Source: Aquimarina spongiae
GTDB taxonomy: Bacteria > Bacteroidota > Bacteroidia > Flavobacteriales > Flavobacteriaceae
NCBI RefSeq assembly: GCF_900141785.1
Contig: NZ_FQYP01000001.1
Span: 744,001-808,000 of the forward strand
Direction of reading: 5' to 3'
Length of the DNA: 64,000 nt
Numbering within the stretch: the stretch's first letter is position 1; each line of letters begins with the position of its first letter. Of this stretch, positions 15,793 to 25,216 are shown piece after piece. Made by a program: the position numbers and the translations under genes. The notes under the pieces are model-generated. The model worked only from the letters and a program-made list of their open reading frames with translations. It searched no databases and had not been told where the DNA came from.

Positions 15793-17703
15793 CTATGTAA
15801 TAATCTCAAAAATCACTGCTCCCAATGGTGGAATTGTGATCTCTGCGGAGTGTTCACGATAGTGCCAATGTTTATTTTCAATTTTGATTTCTTTGGTATT
15901 AGAAACCCCACCTCCTCCATAACTTCTTGAATCGCTATTAAACAATTCTTTTAGTTTCCCTTTTTTGGGTAGTCCTATTCTATAATTTGTTCTGGGGATG
16001 GGTGTAAAGTTGCAAACTGTAACGAGTAAATCTTCTTCCCTATTTCCTTTACGGACATAGGCAATCACAGAATTTTCATGATCATCGTAGGTGATCCATT
16101 CAAATCCGGATATGTCAAACTGTCTATCATATAGTGCGGGATAGTTTCTATATAGACCATTAAGATCGGTCACAACTTGCTTGATCCCTTTATGGAAATC
16201 ATATTCTAAAATATACCAGTCCAAACTTTCCTGAAAATTCCATTCTGCATGCTGTCCAAACTCGGCACCCATAAACAGTAAGTTGGTACCCGGATGCGTA
16301 AACATATAACTATAGAGCAATCTGAGATTAGCAAACTGTTGCCACTCATCTCCTGGCATTCTACCTATGATACTTCGTTTACCATAAACCACCTCATCAT
16401 GCGATAGTGGAAGCATAAAGTTTTCGGTAAAAGCATAGGTCATACTAAACGTAAGGTCATTCTGATGGTGTTTGCGATAAATAGGTTCCTTAGCTATATA
16501 CTGTAGTGTATCGTGCATCCAACCCATCATCCATTTCATTCCAAAACCTAACCCACCTACATAGGTCGGTTTTGATACCATTGGGAAAGAAGTAGATTCT
16601 TCTGCGATCGTCTGTACATCTGGAAAACTGGCATAGACCTCCTGATTCAGGTCTTTCATAAACGAAATAGCATCCAGATTTTCCCTTCCTCCATACATAT
16701 TGGGTTCCCATTCGCCGTCTTCACGAGAGTAATCGAGAAATAACATGGATGCTACCGCATCTACCCGTAACCCATCAGCATGATATTGATCCAACCAAAA
16801 GATAGCGTTACTAATCAAGAAGCTCCGTACTTCGTTTCTACCGTAGTTAAAAATGAGACTTTTCCAGTCTGGGTGATATCCTTTTTTTCTATCGGGGTGC
16901 TCATATAAATGAGATCCATCAAAAAAGCCTAGTCCATGTCCATCTTCAGGAAAATGAGAAGGCACCCAATCCAGGATGATTCCAATATCATTTTGATGTA
17001 ATTTATCGACCAAGAGTTTGAACTCTTCTGGATATCCAAAACGAGAGGTTGGTGCAAAATACCCTGTGATTTGATACCCCCATGACGGATCATAAGGATA
17101 TTCCATTACTGGCATCAACTCTACATGAGTAAATTGCATTTCTTTGACATAGGCGACTAATTCGTCTGCCATTTCGGTATACGAAAGGGATCTGTTCTCC
17201 TGTTCTTTTCGTCTCCAGGAACCTAAATGCACTTCGTACACCGAAAAAGGAGCATCAATCGCATTATGCTTTTTGCGTTTCTGCATCCACTCTTCGTCTT
17301 TCCAGGTATACGTATTATCCCATACTACCGAAGCCGTCTTTGGTGGGTGCTCACAACGTCTGGCATACGGATCTGCCTTTTCGGTTACAATACCATCGTT
17401 GTGAGAGTGTATTTTGTATTTGTACACACTTCCTTTTCCTGCACCGGGAATAAAACCTTCCCAAATTCCAGAAGCATCCCAACGCACACTTAATTGATGT
17501 TCCCCTTCTGTCCAATAATTAAAATCTCCAATCACCGACACCGATTTTGCAGAAGGTGCCCAAACAGCAAAGTAGGTTCCTTCTACTCCATCTAATGTGA
17601 GGATATGAGAACCAAATTTTTCATAAAGTCGATAATGTTTACCGGACTTAAAGAGGTCAATATCAAAATCTGAAAAGAGGCTATGTACAATTACTTTATT
17701 CAT
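15793..17703 (-). CDS. glgB: 1,4-alpha-glucan branching enzyme
   Basis: A 636-residue GH13 enzyme. The N-terminal CBM48-like domain (YFAVWAPSAKSVSVIGDFN) is followed by the TIM barrel. Four conserved regions are visible: LDWVPSHFPED, GLRVDAVASML (nucleophile Asp near residue 317), AEESTSFP (acid/base Glu near 370) and LPLSHDEVVYGK. It introduces alpha-1,6 branches into glycogen. Its length fits the short N-domain class of GlgB. It lies 52 nt after glgC in the order glgA-glgC-glgB-GH31. Confidence 0.97.
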   Translation of the reverse strand: MNKVIVHSLFSDFDIDLFKSGKHYRLYEKFGSHILTLDGVEGTYFAVWAPSAKSVSVIGDFNYWTEGEHQLSVRWDASGIWEGFIPGAGKGSVYKYKIHSHNDGIVTEKADPYARRCEHPPKTASVVWDNTYTWKDEEWMQKRKKHNAIDAPFSVYEVHLGSWRRKEQENRSLSYTEMADELVAYVKEMQFTHVELMPVMEYPYDPSWGYQITGYFAPTSRFGYPEEFKLLVDKLHQNDIGIILDWVPSHFPEDGHGLGFFDGSHLYEHPDRKKGYHPDWKSLIFNYGRNEVRSFLISNAIFWLDQYHADGLRVDAVASMLFLDYSREDGEWEPNMYGGRENLDAISFMKDLNQEVYASFPDVQTIAEESTSFPMVSKPTYVGGLGFGMKWMMGWMHDTLQYIAKEPIYRKHHQNDLTFSMTYAFTENFMLPLSHDEVVYGKRSIIGRMPGDEWQQFANLRLLYSYMFTHPGTNLLFMGAEFGQHAEWNFQESLDWYILEYDFHKGIKQVVTDLNGLYRNYPALYDRQFDISGFEWITYDDHENSVIAYVRKGNREEDLLVTVCNFTPIPRTNYRIGLPKKGKLKELFNSDSRSYGGGGVSNTKEIKIENKHWHYREHSAEITIPPLGAVIFEIIT

Positions 17704-17755
17704 TAATATGGTTAGTGTTGTTCTTGTATCGTTTTATTCGGTCTAGGTGGAGTTG

Positions 17756-19033
17756 TTACTTGATTACAAATCCATCAGGAATCACCGATCTACTTTTGAT
17801 TACGACTACTCCTTCTTTAATTACATAGGTCTCTTCTTCTCTATTTTCAAGATGTTCGCCACCTTCGATATGTACATTATTTCCAATTCGGGCATCCTTA
17901 TCGATAATGGTATTTGAGATAAAACAACCGTCTCCTACGCCAATCGCAGGGATACCCTCATTTTTATTTTTGGTTAATTCTGCAATATCCTGGTAGGAAT
18001 TACTACCTATCATATAGGTGCTTTTGATTACTGTATCTTTTCCGATTCTGGAACGAATTCCTATTACGGATCGTTCTATTTCTTTGGCATTAATGATACA
18101 ACCTTCAGCGATCATAGAACGATTTAATGATGTTCCTGATATTTTTGAAGGCGGGAGAATTCTAGGGCGTGTCAACACACTGTCTGTGCTGCTAAAGAGG
18201 TCAAACTCTGGCACCTCGTCTGTCAGGTTAATATTGGCTTCAAAAAAAGCACCTACGTTCCCGATATCCGTCCAATATCCTTCATACTGATAGGCCAACA
18301 CCTTATGCTTGTCGATAGACTGCGGAATAATCTCTTTTCCGAAATCGATAGCATCCGGGTTAGACAATAAAAGATCAAGCAACAACTGCTTGTTGAATAT
18401 ATAAATCCCCATCGAAGCTAGGTAATGTCTGCCTTCATTTTTCATTTCGTCACTTACCTCAGATTCTAAACCTGGTAACTTATCGGCACTAGGTTTCTCA
18501 ATAAAGGACGAAATAAATTTTTGTTCATCGGTCTTTAGAATCCCAAACTCTGTAGCTTCTTTAGCTTTTACTGGTAAAGTAGCGATAGAAATCTCTGCCC
18601 CTTTGTTGATGTGATCATTGAGCATATCATCAAAATCCATTCGATACAATTGATCTCCAGAGAGAATCAACGCATATTCAAACTCATGATTCAACAAATG
18701 ATGAATAGACTGTCGTACCGCATCTGCAGTTCCTTGAAACCAGGTTTTGTTATCAGGAGTTTGTTCTGCAGCCAAAATATCAACAAATGCATCACTAAAA
18801 GAACTAAATCGATAGGTGTTTTTGATATGTCTATTTAAAGAAGCAGAATTAAACTGCGTTAATACAAACATTCTTTTAATATCGCAATGGATGCAATTAG
18901 AAATAGGAATATCCACCAATCGATATTTACCAGCGATAGAAACTGCGGGTTTAGAACGTTTTTCGGTTAGTGGAAACAGACGAGTACCTTGCCCTCCTCC
19001 CAATATAATTGCTAAGACTTTTTTGTTGATCAT
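17756..19033 (-). CDS. glgC: Glucose-1-phosphate adenylyltransferase
   Basis: A 425-residue nucleotidyltransferase making ADP-glucose for glycogen synthesis. The N-terminal signature is ILGGGQGTRLFPLTEKRSKP, followed by the DIPISNCIH segment. Substrate-binding stretches (WFQGTADAVRQ, SGDQLYRMDF, FIEKPSAD) follow. The C-terminal 130 residues form the left-handed beta-helix characteristic of GlgC. The start codon overlaps the glgA stop (ATGA), showing translational coupling. The first committed step of the pathway lies here, and the enzyme is normally allosterically controlled. Confidence 0.97.
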   Translation of the reverse strand: MINKKVLAIILGGGQGTRLFPLTEKRSKPAVSIAGKYRLVDIPISNCIHCDIKRMFVLTQFNSASLNRHIKNTYRFSSFSDAFVDILAAEQTPDNKTWFQGTADAVRQSIHHLLNHEFEYALILSGDQLYRMDFDDMLNDHINKGAEISIATLPVKAKEATEFGILKTDEQKFISSFIEKPSADKLPGLESEVSDEMKNEGRHYLASMGIYIFNKQLLLDLLLSNPDAIDFGKEIIPQSIDKHKVLAYQYEGYWTDIGNVGAFFEANINLTDEVPEFDLFSSTDSVLTRPRILPPSKISGTSLNRSMIAEGCIINAKEIERSVIGIRSRIGKDTVIKSTYMIGSNSYQDIAELTKNKNEGIPAIGVGDGCFISNTIIDKDARIGNNVHIEGGEHLENREEETYVIKEGVVVIKSRSVIPDGFVIK

Positions 19034-20445
19034 TTTTGTGTAATTAGGGTTTTATAAATAGTCATATATTCTGTTGCAGACTGTGTCCACGAGTGGTCAA
19101 TCTTCATAATCCGTTTTTGTATATCACGGTATCGCTCCTGATCTTTATATAGCTTCGCTCCTCTTTCTATCGAGTAGCACACATCCCATACAATGGCTTG
19201 ATTATGGCAAATTCCAAATCCGTCCTCTCCTATATCAATAACGGTGTCCTTGAGTCCTCCTGTTCTTCGCACGATAGGTATTGCTCCATAGCGTAACGCA
19301 TACATCTGGTTCAATCCACAAGGTTCTACCCGAGATGGCATCAGTAAAAAATCAGTTCCTGCATAGATGATATGAGATAGTTTCTCACTATACCCTATAT
19401 ACGCATTATACCTACCTACAAATTCTTCTTTTAATGCATTGAGTTGGTATTCTACCTCATCATGTCCTGATCCTAAAATCAATATATTCACATCCATATG
19501 CTTCAAAGTATCCCGAATGATACTGGGCAACAGGTCGGCACCTTTTTCTCCCACCAGTCTACCGATAAAACTAAATAGTGGTAAGTCTTTATCCAGATTA
19601 AACTCTGTACACAACCAATTTTTATGTTCTTTTCGACCCGAAACAACATTGCTTACCTTAAAATTTTTAAGAAGCATGGGATCCGTCTCTGGGTTCCAGG
19701 TTTCGGTATCGATACCATTGAGTACTCCAAAACACTTCGCCTTTTCGTGTCGTAACAATCCTTCTAGTCCACTAGCCTGCTCTTGCAACTCCTCCATATA
19801 ACTTGGCGAAACCGTGGTCACTCTCCATGCACACTTAATGCCAGTTGCCAATGGATTGATTAGATTCCCCCAATCCAACAACCCGATATGATTTTTGTCA
19901 AAATCAGGTAAATAATGCAATTTATCATATGGGATCTGTCCTTGATACTGCGCATTATGGATCGTAAATATGCTTGGAACCCGATTTAATCGATGATAGT
20001 CAAAGGCATACTGCATCATAAAAGGAATCAATCCAGTATGATGGTCATGACAATGCACCACATCGGGTAACTGCTCCAAAGTATTCATCCAATGAATTGC
20101 CGCTAACTGAAAACTCAAAAACCGTTCTTCATTATCTGGGTGATCATATATTTCTTTTCGATCTAAAAGGTGTTCTATATAGATCAGAAATACAGTAAAG
20201 CCGAGATCTGGAGTAACTACTTTTCGTACTTCGTACTCCTTATCCTCATTACCAAAGCGTATTGATCCTTTATGGATGATTTCAAGTTCGGCATCATCAG
20301 TAAAACTGTTGCTGTAATATGGGACTATGGCTTCAACAGTATGATCTAGGTTTTGTTGATATTTGGGTAAAGCTCCTACAACATCGGCTAAGCCTCCAGC
20401 TTTTGCAATAGGATAACATTCGAAACTTATGTGAGTAATATGCAT
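19030..20445 (-). CDS. glgA: Glycogen synthase (ADP-glucose, GT5)
   Basis: A 471-residue GT5 glycosyltransferase. The N-terminal ADP-glucose loop KAGGLADVVGALP lies at residues 15-27. The domain linker and catalytic region show HCHDHHTGLIPF near residue 134, GIDTETWNPETDP near 244 and the C-terminal SRVEPCGLNQMYALRYG. It extends alpha-1,4-glucan chains. It is the first gene of the glycogen operon and overlaps glgC by 4 nt. The roughly 290 bp upstream are AT-rich and must hold the promoter; I found no clear operator. Confidence 0.97.
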   Translation of the reverse strand: MHITHISFECYPIAKAGGLADVVGALPKYQQNLDHTVEAIVPYYSNSFTDDAELEIIHKGSIRFGNEDKEYEVRKVVTPDLGFTVFLIYIEHLLDRKEIYDHPDNEERFLSFQLAAIHWMNTLEQLPDVVHCHDHHTGLIPFMMQYAFDYHRLNRVPSIFTIHNAQYQGQIPYDKLHYLPDFDKNHIGLLDWGNLINPLATGIKCAWRVTTVSPSYMEELQEQASGLEGLLRHEKAKCFGVLNGIDTETWNPETDPMLLKNFKVSNVVSGRKEHKNWLCTEFNLDKDLPLFSFIGRLVGEKGADLLPSIIRDTLKHMDVNILILGSGHDEVEYQLNALKEEFVGRYNAYIGYSEKLSHIIYAGTDFLLMPSRVEPCGLNQMYALRYGAIPIVRRTGGLKDTVIDIGEDGFGICHNQAIVWDVCYSIERGAKLYKDQERYRDIQKRIMKIDHSWTQSATEYMTIYKTLITQK

Positions 20446-20732
20446 TAAAATTAAGCGTATTAATGTTGCATGAAAAGCGATTTTTAAAATCGATTAAAGC
20501 TATGAAAAACCACGTAAAAACGTGTTGTAATTATCATAAAAAGAAGCGGGATTAATAATTAAATAATAAAAATTTAACTCAAAAAATGCCTTTTTGTCAT
20601 TGAAACTTAAAAATACGTTTAAATATCCTCAACGATCTGGCTTTTCCATCTTAAAACCAACGTTACCTCTACATCAACGATATTGCCATTTTTTAGAAAA
20701 CAAATTATTGACTAAGAGTTAACTATAAAAAA
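20446..20732. other. AT-rich upstream region of the glycogen operon
   Basis: No gene is seen here. The region holds the leader and promoter of glgA (minus strand) and ends at the hairpin of the preceding small lipoprotein gene. A short imperfect inverted repeat around CGATTTTTAAAATCG near 20480 is the only structure I noticed. Confidence 0.5.
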
Positions 20733-20767
20733 AAGATGCTATCATCGTATTTGGTTGATAGCATCTT
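20733..20767 (-). terminator. Intrinsic terminator after the small ABM-like lipoprotein
   Basis: The perfect 12-bp stem AAGATGCTATCA/TGATAGCATCTT has an 11-nt loop and is followed by six T residues on the minus strand. Confidence 0.92.
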
Positions 20768-20791
20768 CTTTTCATGAAGTTGATAAGGAAT

Positions 20792-21184
20792 TTACTCCTC
20801 GAATTCGTTAAAAGCATCAAAGTGATACATTTGTACCGATTCTGGTTTGATCACTTCAAAAGCTTTGGCTGCTTTTTGATTTTGCATCACATCGGCAGCA
20901 GCGTCTTTGGCCGATTTCATATCTGTCCAATACACAATATCCACATACTTTCCGTCTCCATTATATGCTGTAGTACGTTTTACAAATCCGTAGTATAGTT
21001 TCACCACATCATTAAGCGATGATAGTGCTTTTTCGACATCTTGTGGACTATATCCTGGATTCGCTTCAAATAAAACGACTTCTACTACATTAGGTTCTTG
21101 GAGGGTTTGCATAGATCTTGAATTAGGTTTAGTGGTACAATTAAATAATAGATTTACCATGATGATAAGAATTAACTTGTTCAT
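20792..21184 (-). CDS. Small lipoprotein with dimeric alpha-beta-barrel (ABM-like) domain
   Basis: A 130-residue protein. The N-terminal hydrophobic leader ends LLFNCTT, a probable lipobox. The remainder (VVEVVLFEANPGYSPQDVEK, a central YVDIVYWTDMKSA and a C-terminal VQMYHFDAF) has the alternation of strands and helices seen in antibiotic-biosynthesis-monooxygenase-like and heme-degrading ferredoxin-like folds. No catalytic residues can be assigned. It is transcribed towards the terminator at 20733-20767. The gene upstream is the WYL regulator, 57 nt away, so it could be the tail of that transcript. A perfect TAnnTTTG box just upstream argues for its own promoter. Confidence 0.7.
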   Translation of the reverse strand: MNKLILIIMVNLLFNCTTKPNSRSMQTLQEPNVVEVVLFEANPGYSPQDVEKALSSLNDVVKLYYGFVKRTTAYNGDGKYVDIVYWTDMKSAKDAAADVMQNQKAAKAFEVIKPESVQMYHFDAFNEFEE

Positions 21185-21198
21185 ATGAATACTTTCAT

Positions 21199-21206
21199 CA
21201 AAACTA
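21199..21206 (-). promoter_or_regulatory. Possible Bacteroidota -7 promoter box upstream of the ABM-like lipoprotein
   Basis: The minus strand reads TAGTTTTG, an exact match to TAnnTTTG, 14 nt before the start codon. No well-spaced -33 TTG is visible, so the call is tentative. Confidence 0.35.
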
Positions 21207-21241
21207 AATCAGGAGAATGACAACCCTATGTCAGTAGAATT

Positions 21242-21946
21242 TTAAGAAGAAGAATTATTTGTTCGATATTGTTGTAAACGCCTATTATAGTAGTCTTCAA
21301 GAGTAAAACGTTGCGAAGTAAAAATCTCATGGCATTCGACCAAACTCTCGATTCTATCGGTTCTAAATTCCCTATAATCTTTTCGTAATTTACAGTATGC
21401 AATTACAATCCATGTATTGTTGGTAAAATACACCCCTAGCGGTTCTATACGACGCTTACTTGCTTCTTTATTCATATTGGTATATGAAATCTCCAATACT
21501 CTAAAATCCGTAATGGCTTGCTGTATCACAGACAAAGTATTACTTGGATGTGCAGCTCGTCTGTTATAGGTAAATACCCTTTGATCCAACAACTCCAATT
21601 TTTGCTTTTGTGAGGTTTTGAGTACCGCAATTACCTTGTCGATAGCTTCGTGATAAGCATCTATCAAAGATTGATCATTATTGGTTTTGATAATTTTTGA
21701 AGCCGTTAGTAAAGCATTAGCCTCTTTTTCGGTAAACATTACCGGAGGTAAAGAATATCCATCTACCAAAAAATAGCCTGTGCCCGCCTCGGCTCCTATA
21801 GGTACACCGGCATCTGTGAGTGCCTGCATATCCCTATAGATAGTTCTAAGGCTCACTTCGAACTTATCTGCAAGTTCTGAGGCCTGGACGATCTTCTTGG
21901 ATTGTAGTTTTACTAATATTGCCGTAAGCCGATGCAAACGTTTCAT
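21242..21946 (-). CDS. YafY-type transcriptional regulator (HTH + WYL domain)
   Basis: A 234-residue regulator. Residues 1-60 form a winged helix (ASELADKFEVSLRTIYRDMQ) and a DAGVPIGAEAGTGYFL beta hairpin. Residues about 140-205 are a WYL-type ligand-sensing domain: GVYFTNNTWIVIAYCKLR, then YREFRTDRIESL. WYL proteins often sense nucleotides or single-stranded DNA; the ligand here is unknown. The start overlaps the stop of the upstream antiporter (TAATG), so the two genes are translationally coupled, and it may regulate this operon. Confidence 0.9.
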   Translation of the reverse strand: MKRLHRLTAILVKLQSKKIVQASELADKFEVSLRTIYRDMQALTDAGVPIGAEAGTGYFLVDGYSLPPVMFTEKEANALLTASKIIKTNNDQSLIDAYHEAIDKVIAVLKTSQKQKLELLDQRVFTYNRRAAHPSNTLSVIQQAITDFRVLEISYTNMNKEASKRRIEPLGVYFTNNTWIVIAYCKLRKDYREFRTDRIESLVECHEIFTSQRFTLEDYYNRRLQQYRTNNSSS

Positions 21947-23265
21947 TATTCCCCTGTATTTTCTGGATTGGCGGTACTACCACCATCAATATCACTTAGG
22001 TCGGTTGCGTTATTGATAAAAAACTCGGCCTCACCAGCAGCTTCTTCCAATTGTTCATCTTCTTCTGCTACAAGTTGTGGATTCTGTTTTTTATCCCGTA
22101 TCATTCCCCAAGTCATGATCAAACTGGTACCTATAATTACAAATAATAATACTCCTGGTTCAAAGCCTTCTACCATTGCTTCAGCAGGTATTGCATAAAA
22201 CAAGAGTACGGTAATTAACCCTCTTGGTGCAATAAACAACTGCGGAAAGATATCTTTTCCTAAGAAAAGTCGTAACAACCCATAGCGAATGGCATATATT
22301 GATACCAAAATCAAGATACTGATCAAGGTTACTTTCAAACTCAATAAAGATGATAGTACGATAGTGATCCCAAAAATGACAAAGAATAAGGTACGAACCA
22401 CAAAAGCAGTTTCGGCAGTGATTACATGCAATTCGTGATAGATATGCTTGGCTTTTTCAACATCCAAATACTCTTTAAGGGGGCCTTGAAAGAACAATTT
22501 CATATTAGTGATTACCAATCCAAAAATTAGGATAATGATTAACGAAGACATGTGCAATTTCTTACCGATCGCATATAGCAACAGCAATACCGCTATCAAA
22601 AGAAACAGCTTAACCTGACTTTTGATCTTCTGAAAAATCAGAATGATTGCATAACTCGCTACTATTGAAATCACAATGGTTAAGATCAGGTTCAAAAAGA
22701 ATCCTCCTACTCCTCCACTTTCTGAAGGGTTTAATGTACCTGCCAGAAAATAGAATAACATGATTCCTAAGATATCAGAGAAGGTACTCTCATAAATATG
22801 AAATTCCTTTTTAGCTTCAGACAAACCTGAAACACTAGGTATGATGATCGCACTCGATAGTATAGACAAAGGTGTAGCATATAACCAGGCTGATTGCATA
22901 CTCATATCCTTTACCAATGCTTTTAGAATTACTGCCGCAATAAAGGTCGAGGCAACTAATCCTATCAGTGCTATGGCCAGGGATTTCAGTATGGGTATCA
23001 GCTTATCTCGTTTCAGTTCTAACTCTAGTGCCGCTTCAAGTACAATCATAATCAACCCCACAATCCCCAATATTTCAAGCAACGGAAGGAAATTAAACAT
23101 ATCTCCTCCTACTGCTTTCAAACTATATTGAATAATAATCCCCAATACAATAAGCATTAATACCGCTGGGATATTAGTGCGTTTGGCCACTTCATTAAAA
23201 ATGAAAGACAAAATAATAATCAGAGAGATCTCAATGATAACATTGTATGAAGAAAAAATTTCCAT
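21946..23265 (-). CDS. Cation:proton antiporter (Na+/H+ exchanger family)
   Basis: A 439-residue inner-membrane protein with about 12 transmembrane helices in the first 390 residues, followed by an acidic cytosolic tail (EEDEQLEEAAGEAEF). The membrane region has the pattern of the NhaP/CPA families, with IMIVLEAALELELKRDK near residue 78 and an APRGLITVLLFYAIPAEA segment near 350 typical of CPA1-like exchangers. It exchanges Na+ or K+ for protons. It is the first gene of a two-gene operon with the WYL regulator (1-nt overlap) and is divergent from pirin. Confidence 0.88.
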   Translation of the reverse strand: MEIFSSYNVIIEISLIIILSFIFNEVAKRTNIPAVLMLIVLGIIIQYSLKAVGGDMFNFLPLLEILGIVGLIMIVLEAALELELKRDKLIPILKSLAIALIGLVASTFIAAVILKALVKDMSMQSAWLYATPLSILSSAIIIPSVSGLSEAKKEFHIYESTFSDILGIMLFYFLAGTLNPSESGGVGGFFLNLILTIVISIVASYAIILIFQKIKSQVKLFLLIAVLLLLYAIGKKLHMSSLIIILIFGLVITNMKLFFQGPLKEYLDVEKAKHIYHELHVITAETAFVVRTLFFVIFGITIVLSSLLSLKVTLISILILVSIYAIRYGLLRLFLGKDIFPQLFIAPRGLITVLLFYAIPAEAMVEGFEPGVLLFVIIGTSLIMTWGMIRDKKQNPQLVAEEDEQLEEAAGEAEFFINNATDLSDIDGGSTANPENTGE

Positions 23266-23466
23266 GCGTAGGTTTTAGGTTGTTGTTAGTTTGTTTAAAC
23301 GATTGAAAAGATAGTAAATTATTTTAAGTAAAACCGATCTCTAGAGCTTTCTCTGTATCTTACTAAAACCTAGCATCAAACATCTTTTTTTGACCTTAAT
23401 ATTTATTTAACGGATTGTTATTTTAAAAGCTATATTTTTAGGATATCGACAAAAAAACAAAGCAAC

Positions 23467-24345
23467 ATGTCCAACGAATCCTTAATTATTCCTGAAAGAA
23501 GCAGAGATATTGGTGACTTTTTGGTAGGTAGACTTATTCCGTTTAGAAAAAAGCGAATGGTAGGTCCTTTTATATTTATTGATCATATGGGCCCTACAGA
23601 ACTCAAAGAAGGGCATTATATGGATGTAGATCAGCATCCACATATTGGTTTGTCTACCCTTACCTATATGCTAGAAGGCGAGTTGATGCACAAGGATAGT
23701 ATAGGTACCGAGCAACGCATCTCCCCAGGCTCTGTAAACTGGATGGTAGCGGGTAGCGGAGTTACTCATACTGAGCGTACTCCAGATGACTTGCGCGGGA
23801 CTAATTTTACTGCACATGGTTACCAGATTTGGGTAGCATTGCCTGCAGACCAAGAAGAGATTACTCCAGAGTTTCATCATATCGATGGCAACGAACTTCC
23901 TTTTTGGAAAGATGGTAGCACGGAGTTTAGACTTGTAGCAGGGCAAGGATATGGTAAAACATCACCATTGCCTGTTCATTCTGATTTGTTTATGGTAGAG
24001 ATAAAAACCACAGATTCGTATGAGCTTGCTATCAAAGGAGAACTACAAGGGGAAATAGGAATTTGTATTGTAAAAGGTAGTATCTCTGCATGTGATGATA
24101 CTATTGAAGCCGGAAATATGTTGATTTCAAAAACTGAAGATAGCTGTACCATCTCCTTACACCCCAACACCCATGTTCTGTTGTTTGGTGGGGAGCCTTT
24201 TCCTGAAGAACGTCATATCTTTTGGAACTTCGTTTCGGCAAGCAAAGAAAAGATTGAGGCTGCAAAGGAGCGATGGAGAAACAAAGCATTTCCCAAAGTT
24301 CCTGGAGATGACTCGTATGTGGTGATGCCAGAGCCTAAGTTTTAA
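23467..24345 (+). CDS. Pirin-family protein
   Basis: A 292-residue bicupin. The first cupin has the pirin metal site: DQHPHIGLSTLTYMLEGE with the HxH pair near residues 57-59, and SGVTHTERT with another His near 101. The FLVGRLIPFRKKRMVGPFIF N-terminus is diagnostic. Pirins bind iron; some oxidise flavonoids or modulate transcription. No function can be fixed from the sequence. It is transcribed alone from a 200-bp divergent intergenic region and converges with the next gene 7 nt away. Confidence 0.95.
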   Translation: MSNESLIIPERSRDIGDFLVGRLIPFRKKRMVGPFIFIDHMGPTELKEGHYMDVDQHPHIGLSTLTYMLEGELMHKDSIGTEQRISPGSVNWMVAGSGVTHTERTPDDLRGTNFTAHGYQIWVALPADQEEITPEFHHIDGNELPFWKDGSTEFRLVAGQGYGKTSPLPVHSDLFMVEIKTTDSYELAIKGELQGEIGICIVKGSISACDDTIEAGNMLISKTEDSCTISLHPNTHVLLFGGEPFPEERHIFWNFVSASKEKIEAAKERWRNKAFPKVPGDDSYVVMPEPKF

Positions 24346-24352
24346 ACAACAC

Positions 24353-24952
24353 TTATAACTCTCTTCGCAATTCGTTGAGAGAGATATTGCTATTGATCAA
24401 TCGGGTCACTACTTCCTCACGGAACTCATCCAGATCATCATAATCATAATACTTAGCCCATTTATGAGTTTCCAAAAGATTCTTGATTTGTTTGATCAGC
24501 TTTCGGGTAGCATCTGCAGATCGTAGCACGGCTACTTCATCATAGTCTGGATTGTCCTTGTGCTTGTAGCTTACCTTTTTGATTTCGAAATCCACGGAAA
24601 TGTAATAAGCATCCACTTCAGGATCTAGATTCTCTCTGAAATCTGCCCAATCTGCATATCCTAATCGCAAATCATCGATTTCTGCCGGAAAATCAGATAC
24701 CAAACGCCATTGGCACTTGGCGATCCTTCCCCAATGATTAGACATGCGGTAAACCCCATGTTTGGTGTAATAGTACGTACTTCCCGATTCGCTACGGTAA
24801 TTCGGTTTTCTTCTGGTGATCTCACGTAAGGTCGCTCCTCTAAAAACGCAATACGTTTTATTAAAGAAATTATACCGCGTATACGACTTCTTTTGCTCTT
24901 GTTCTACTTGCTGTTCCAATGATTGTATTTTTCCCAGCCGCAAATAAATCAC
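24353..24952 (-). CDS. Conserved hypothetical protein, cytosolic
   Basis: A 199-residue protein I do not recognise. It has a coiled-coil N-terminus, an aromatic/basic centre (RSESGSTYYYTKHGVYRMSN, then HWGRIAKCQWRLVSDF) and a helical C-terminus. No signal peptide is present. The full-length frame opens with GTG at 24952, and a TTG at 24943 is the other possible start; no ATG is available near the N-terminus. It is convergent with pirin (7 nt) and appears monocistronic. Confidence 0.7.
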   Translation of the reverse strand: MIYLRLGKIQSLEQQVEQEQKKSYTRYNFFNKTYCVFRGATLREITRRKPNYRSESGSTYYYTKHGVYRMSNHWGRIAKCQWRLVSDFPAEIDDLRLGYADWADFRENLDPEVDAYYISVDFEIKKVSYKHKDNPDYDEVAVLRSADATRKLIKQIKNLLETHKWAKYYDYDDLDEFREEVVTRLINSNISLNELRREL

Positions 24953-25148
24953 AAATTTTTGAAAATGTAAAGGCGAGTTTTTAACAAAATATCACCAATG
25001 CACGATGATGCTATGAATATTTACGCAATTGACTCAAAAAGGGGATTTTACCTGTACAGAATTGGTTATTACACTCTTTTTCAAAATGTTACCTTCACAT
25101 ATCTTTGTAACACTTTCCATAAAATTTAGAGTTAATTTTAGCCAATCT

Positions 25149-25185
25149 AAAAAGCATCTTGCACTACAATCACAAGATGCTTTTT
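25149..25185 (-). terminator. Intrinsic terminator after the DUF6268-like gene
   Basis: A 13-bp stem (AAAAAGCATCTTG/CAAGATGCTTTTT) with an 11-nt loop. The A/T arms provide the U-tract in either direction; the minus-strand gene ends 32 nt upstream. Confidence 0.88.
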
Positions 25186-25216
25186 TGATCGTTATCCTAT
25201 ACTTTGATTATAATGA

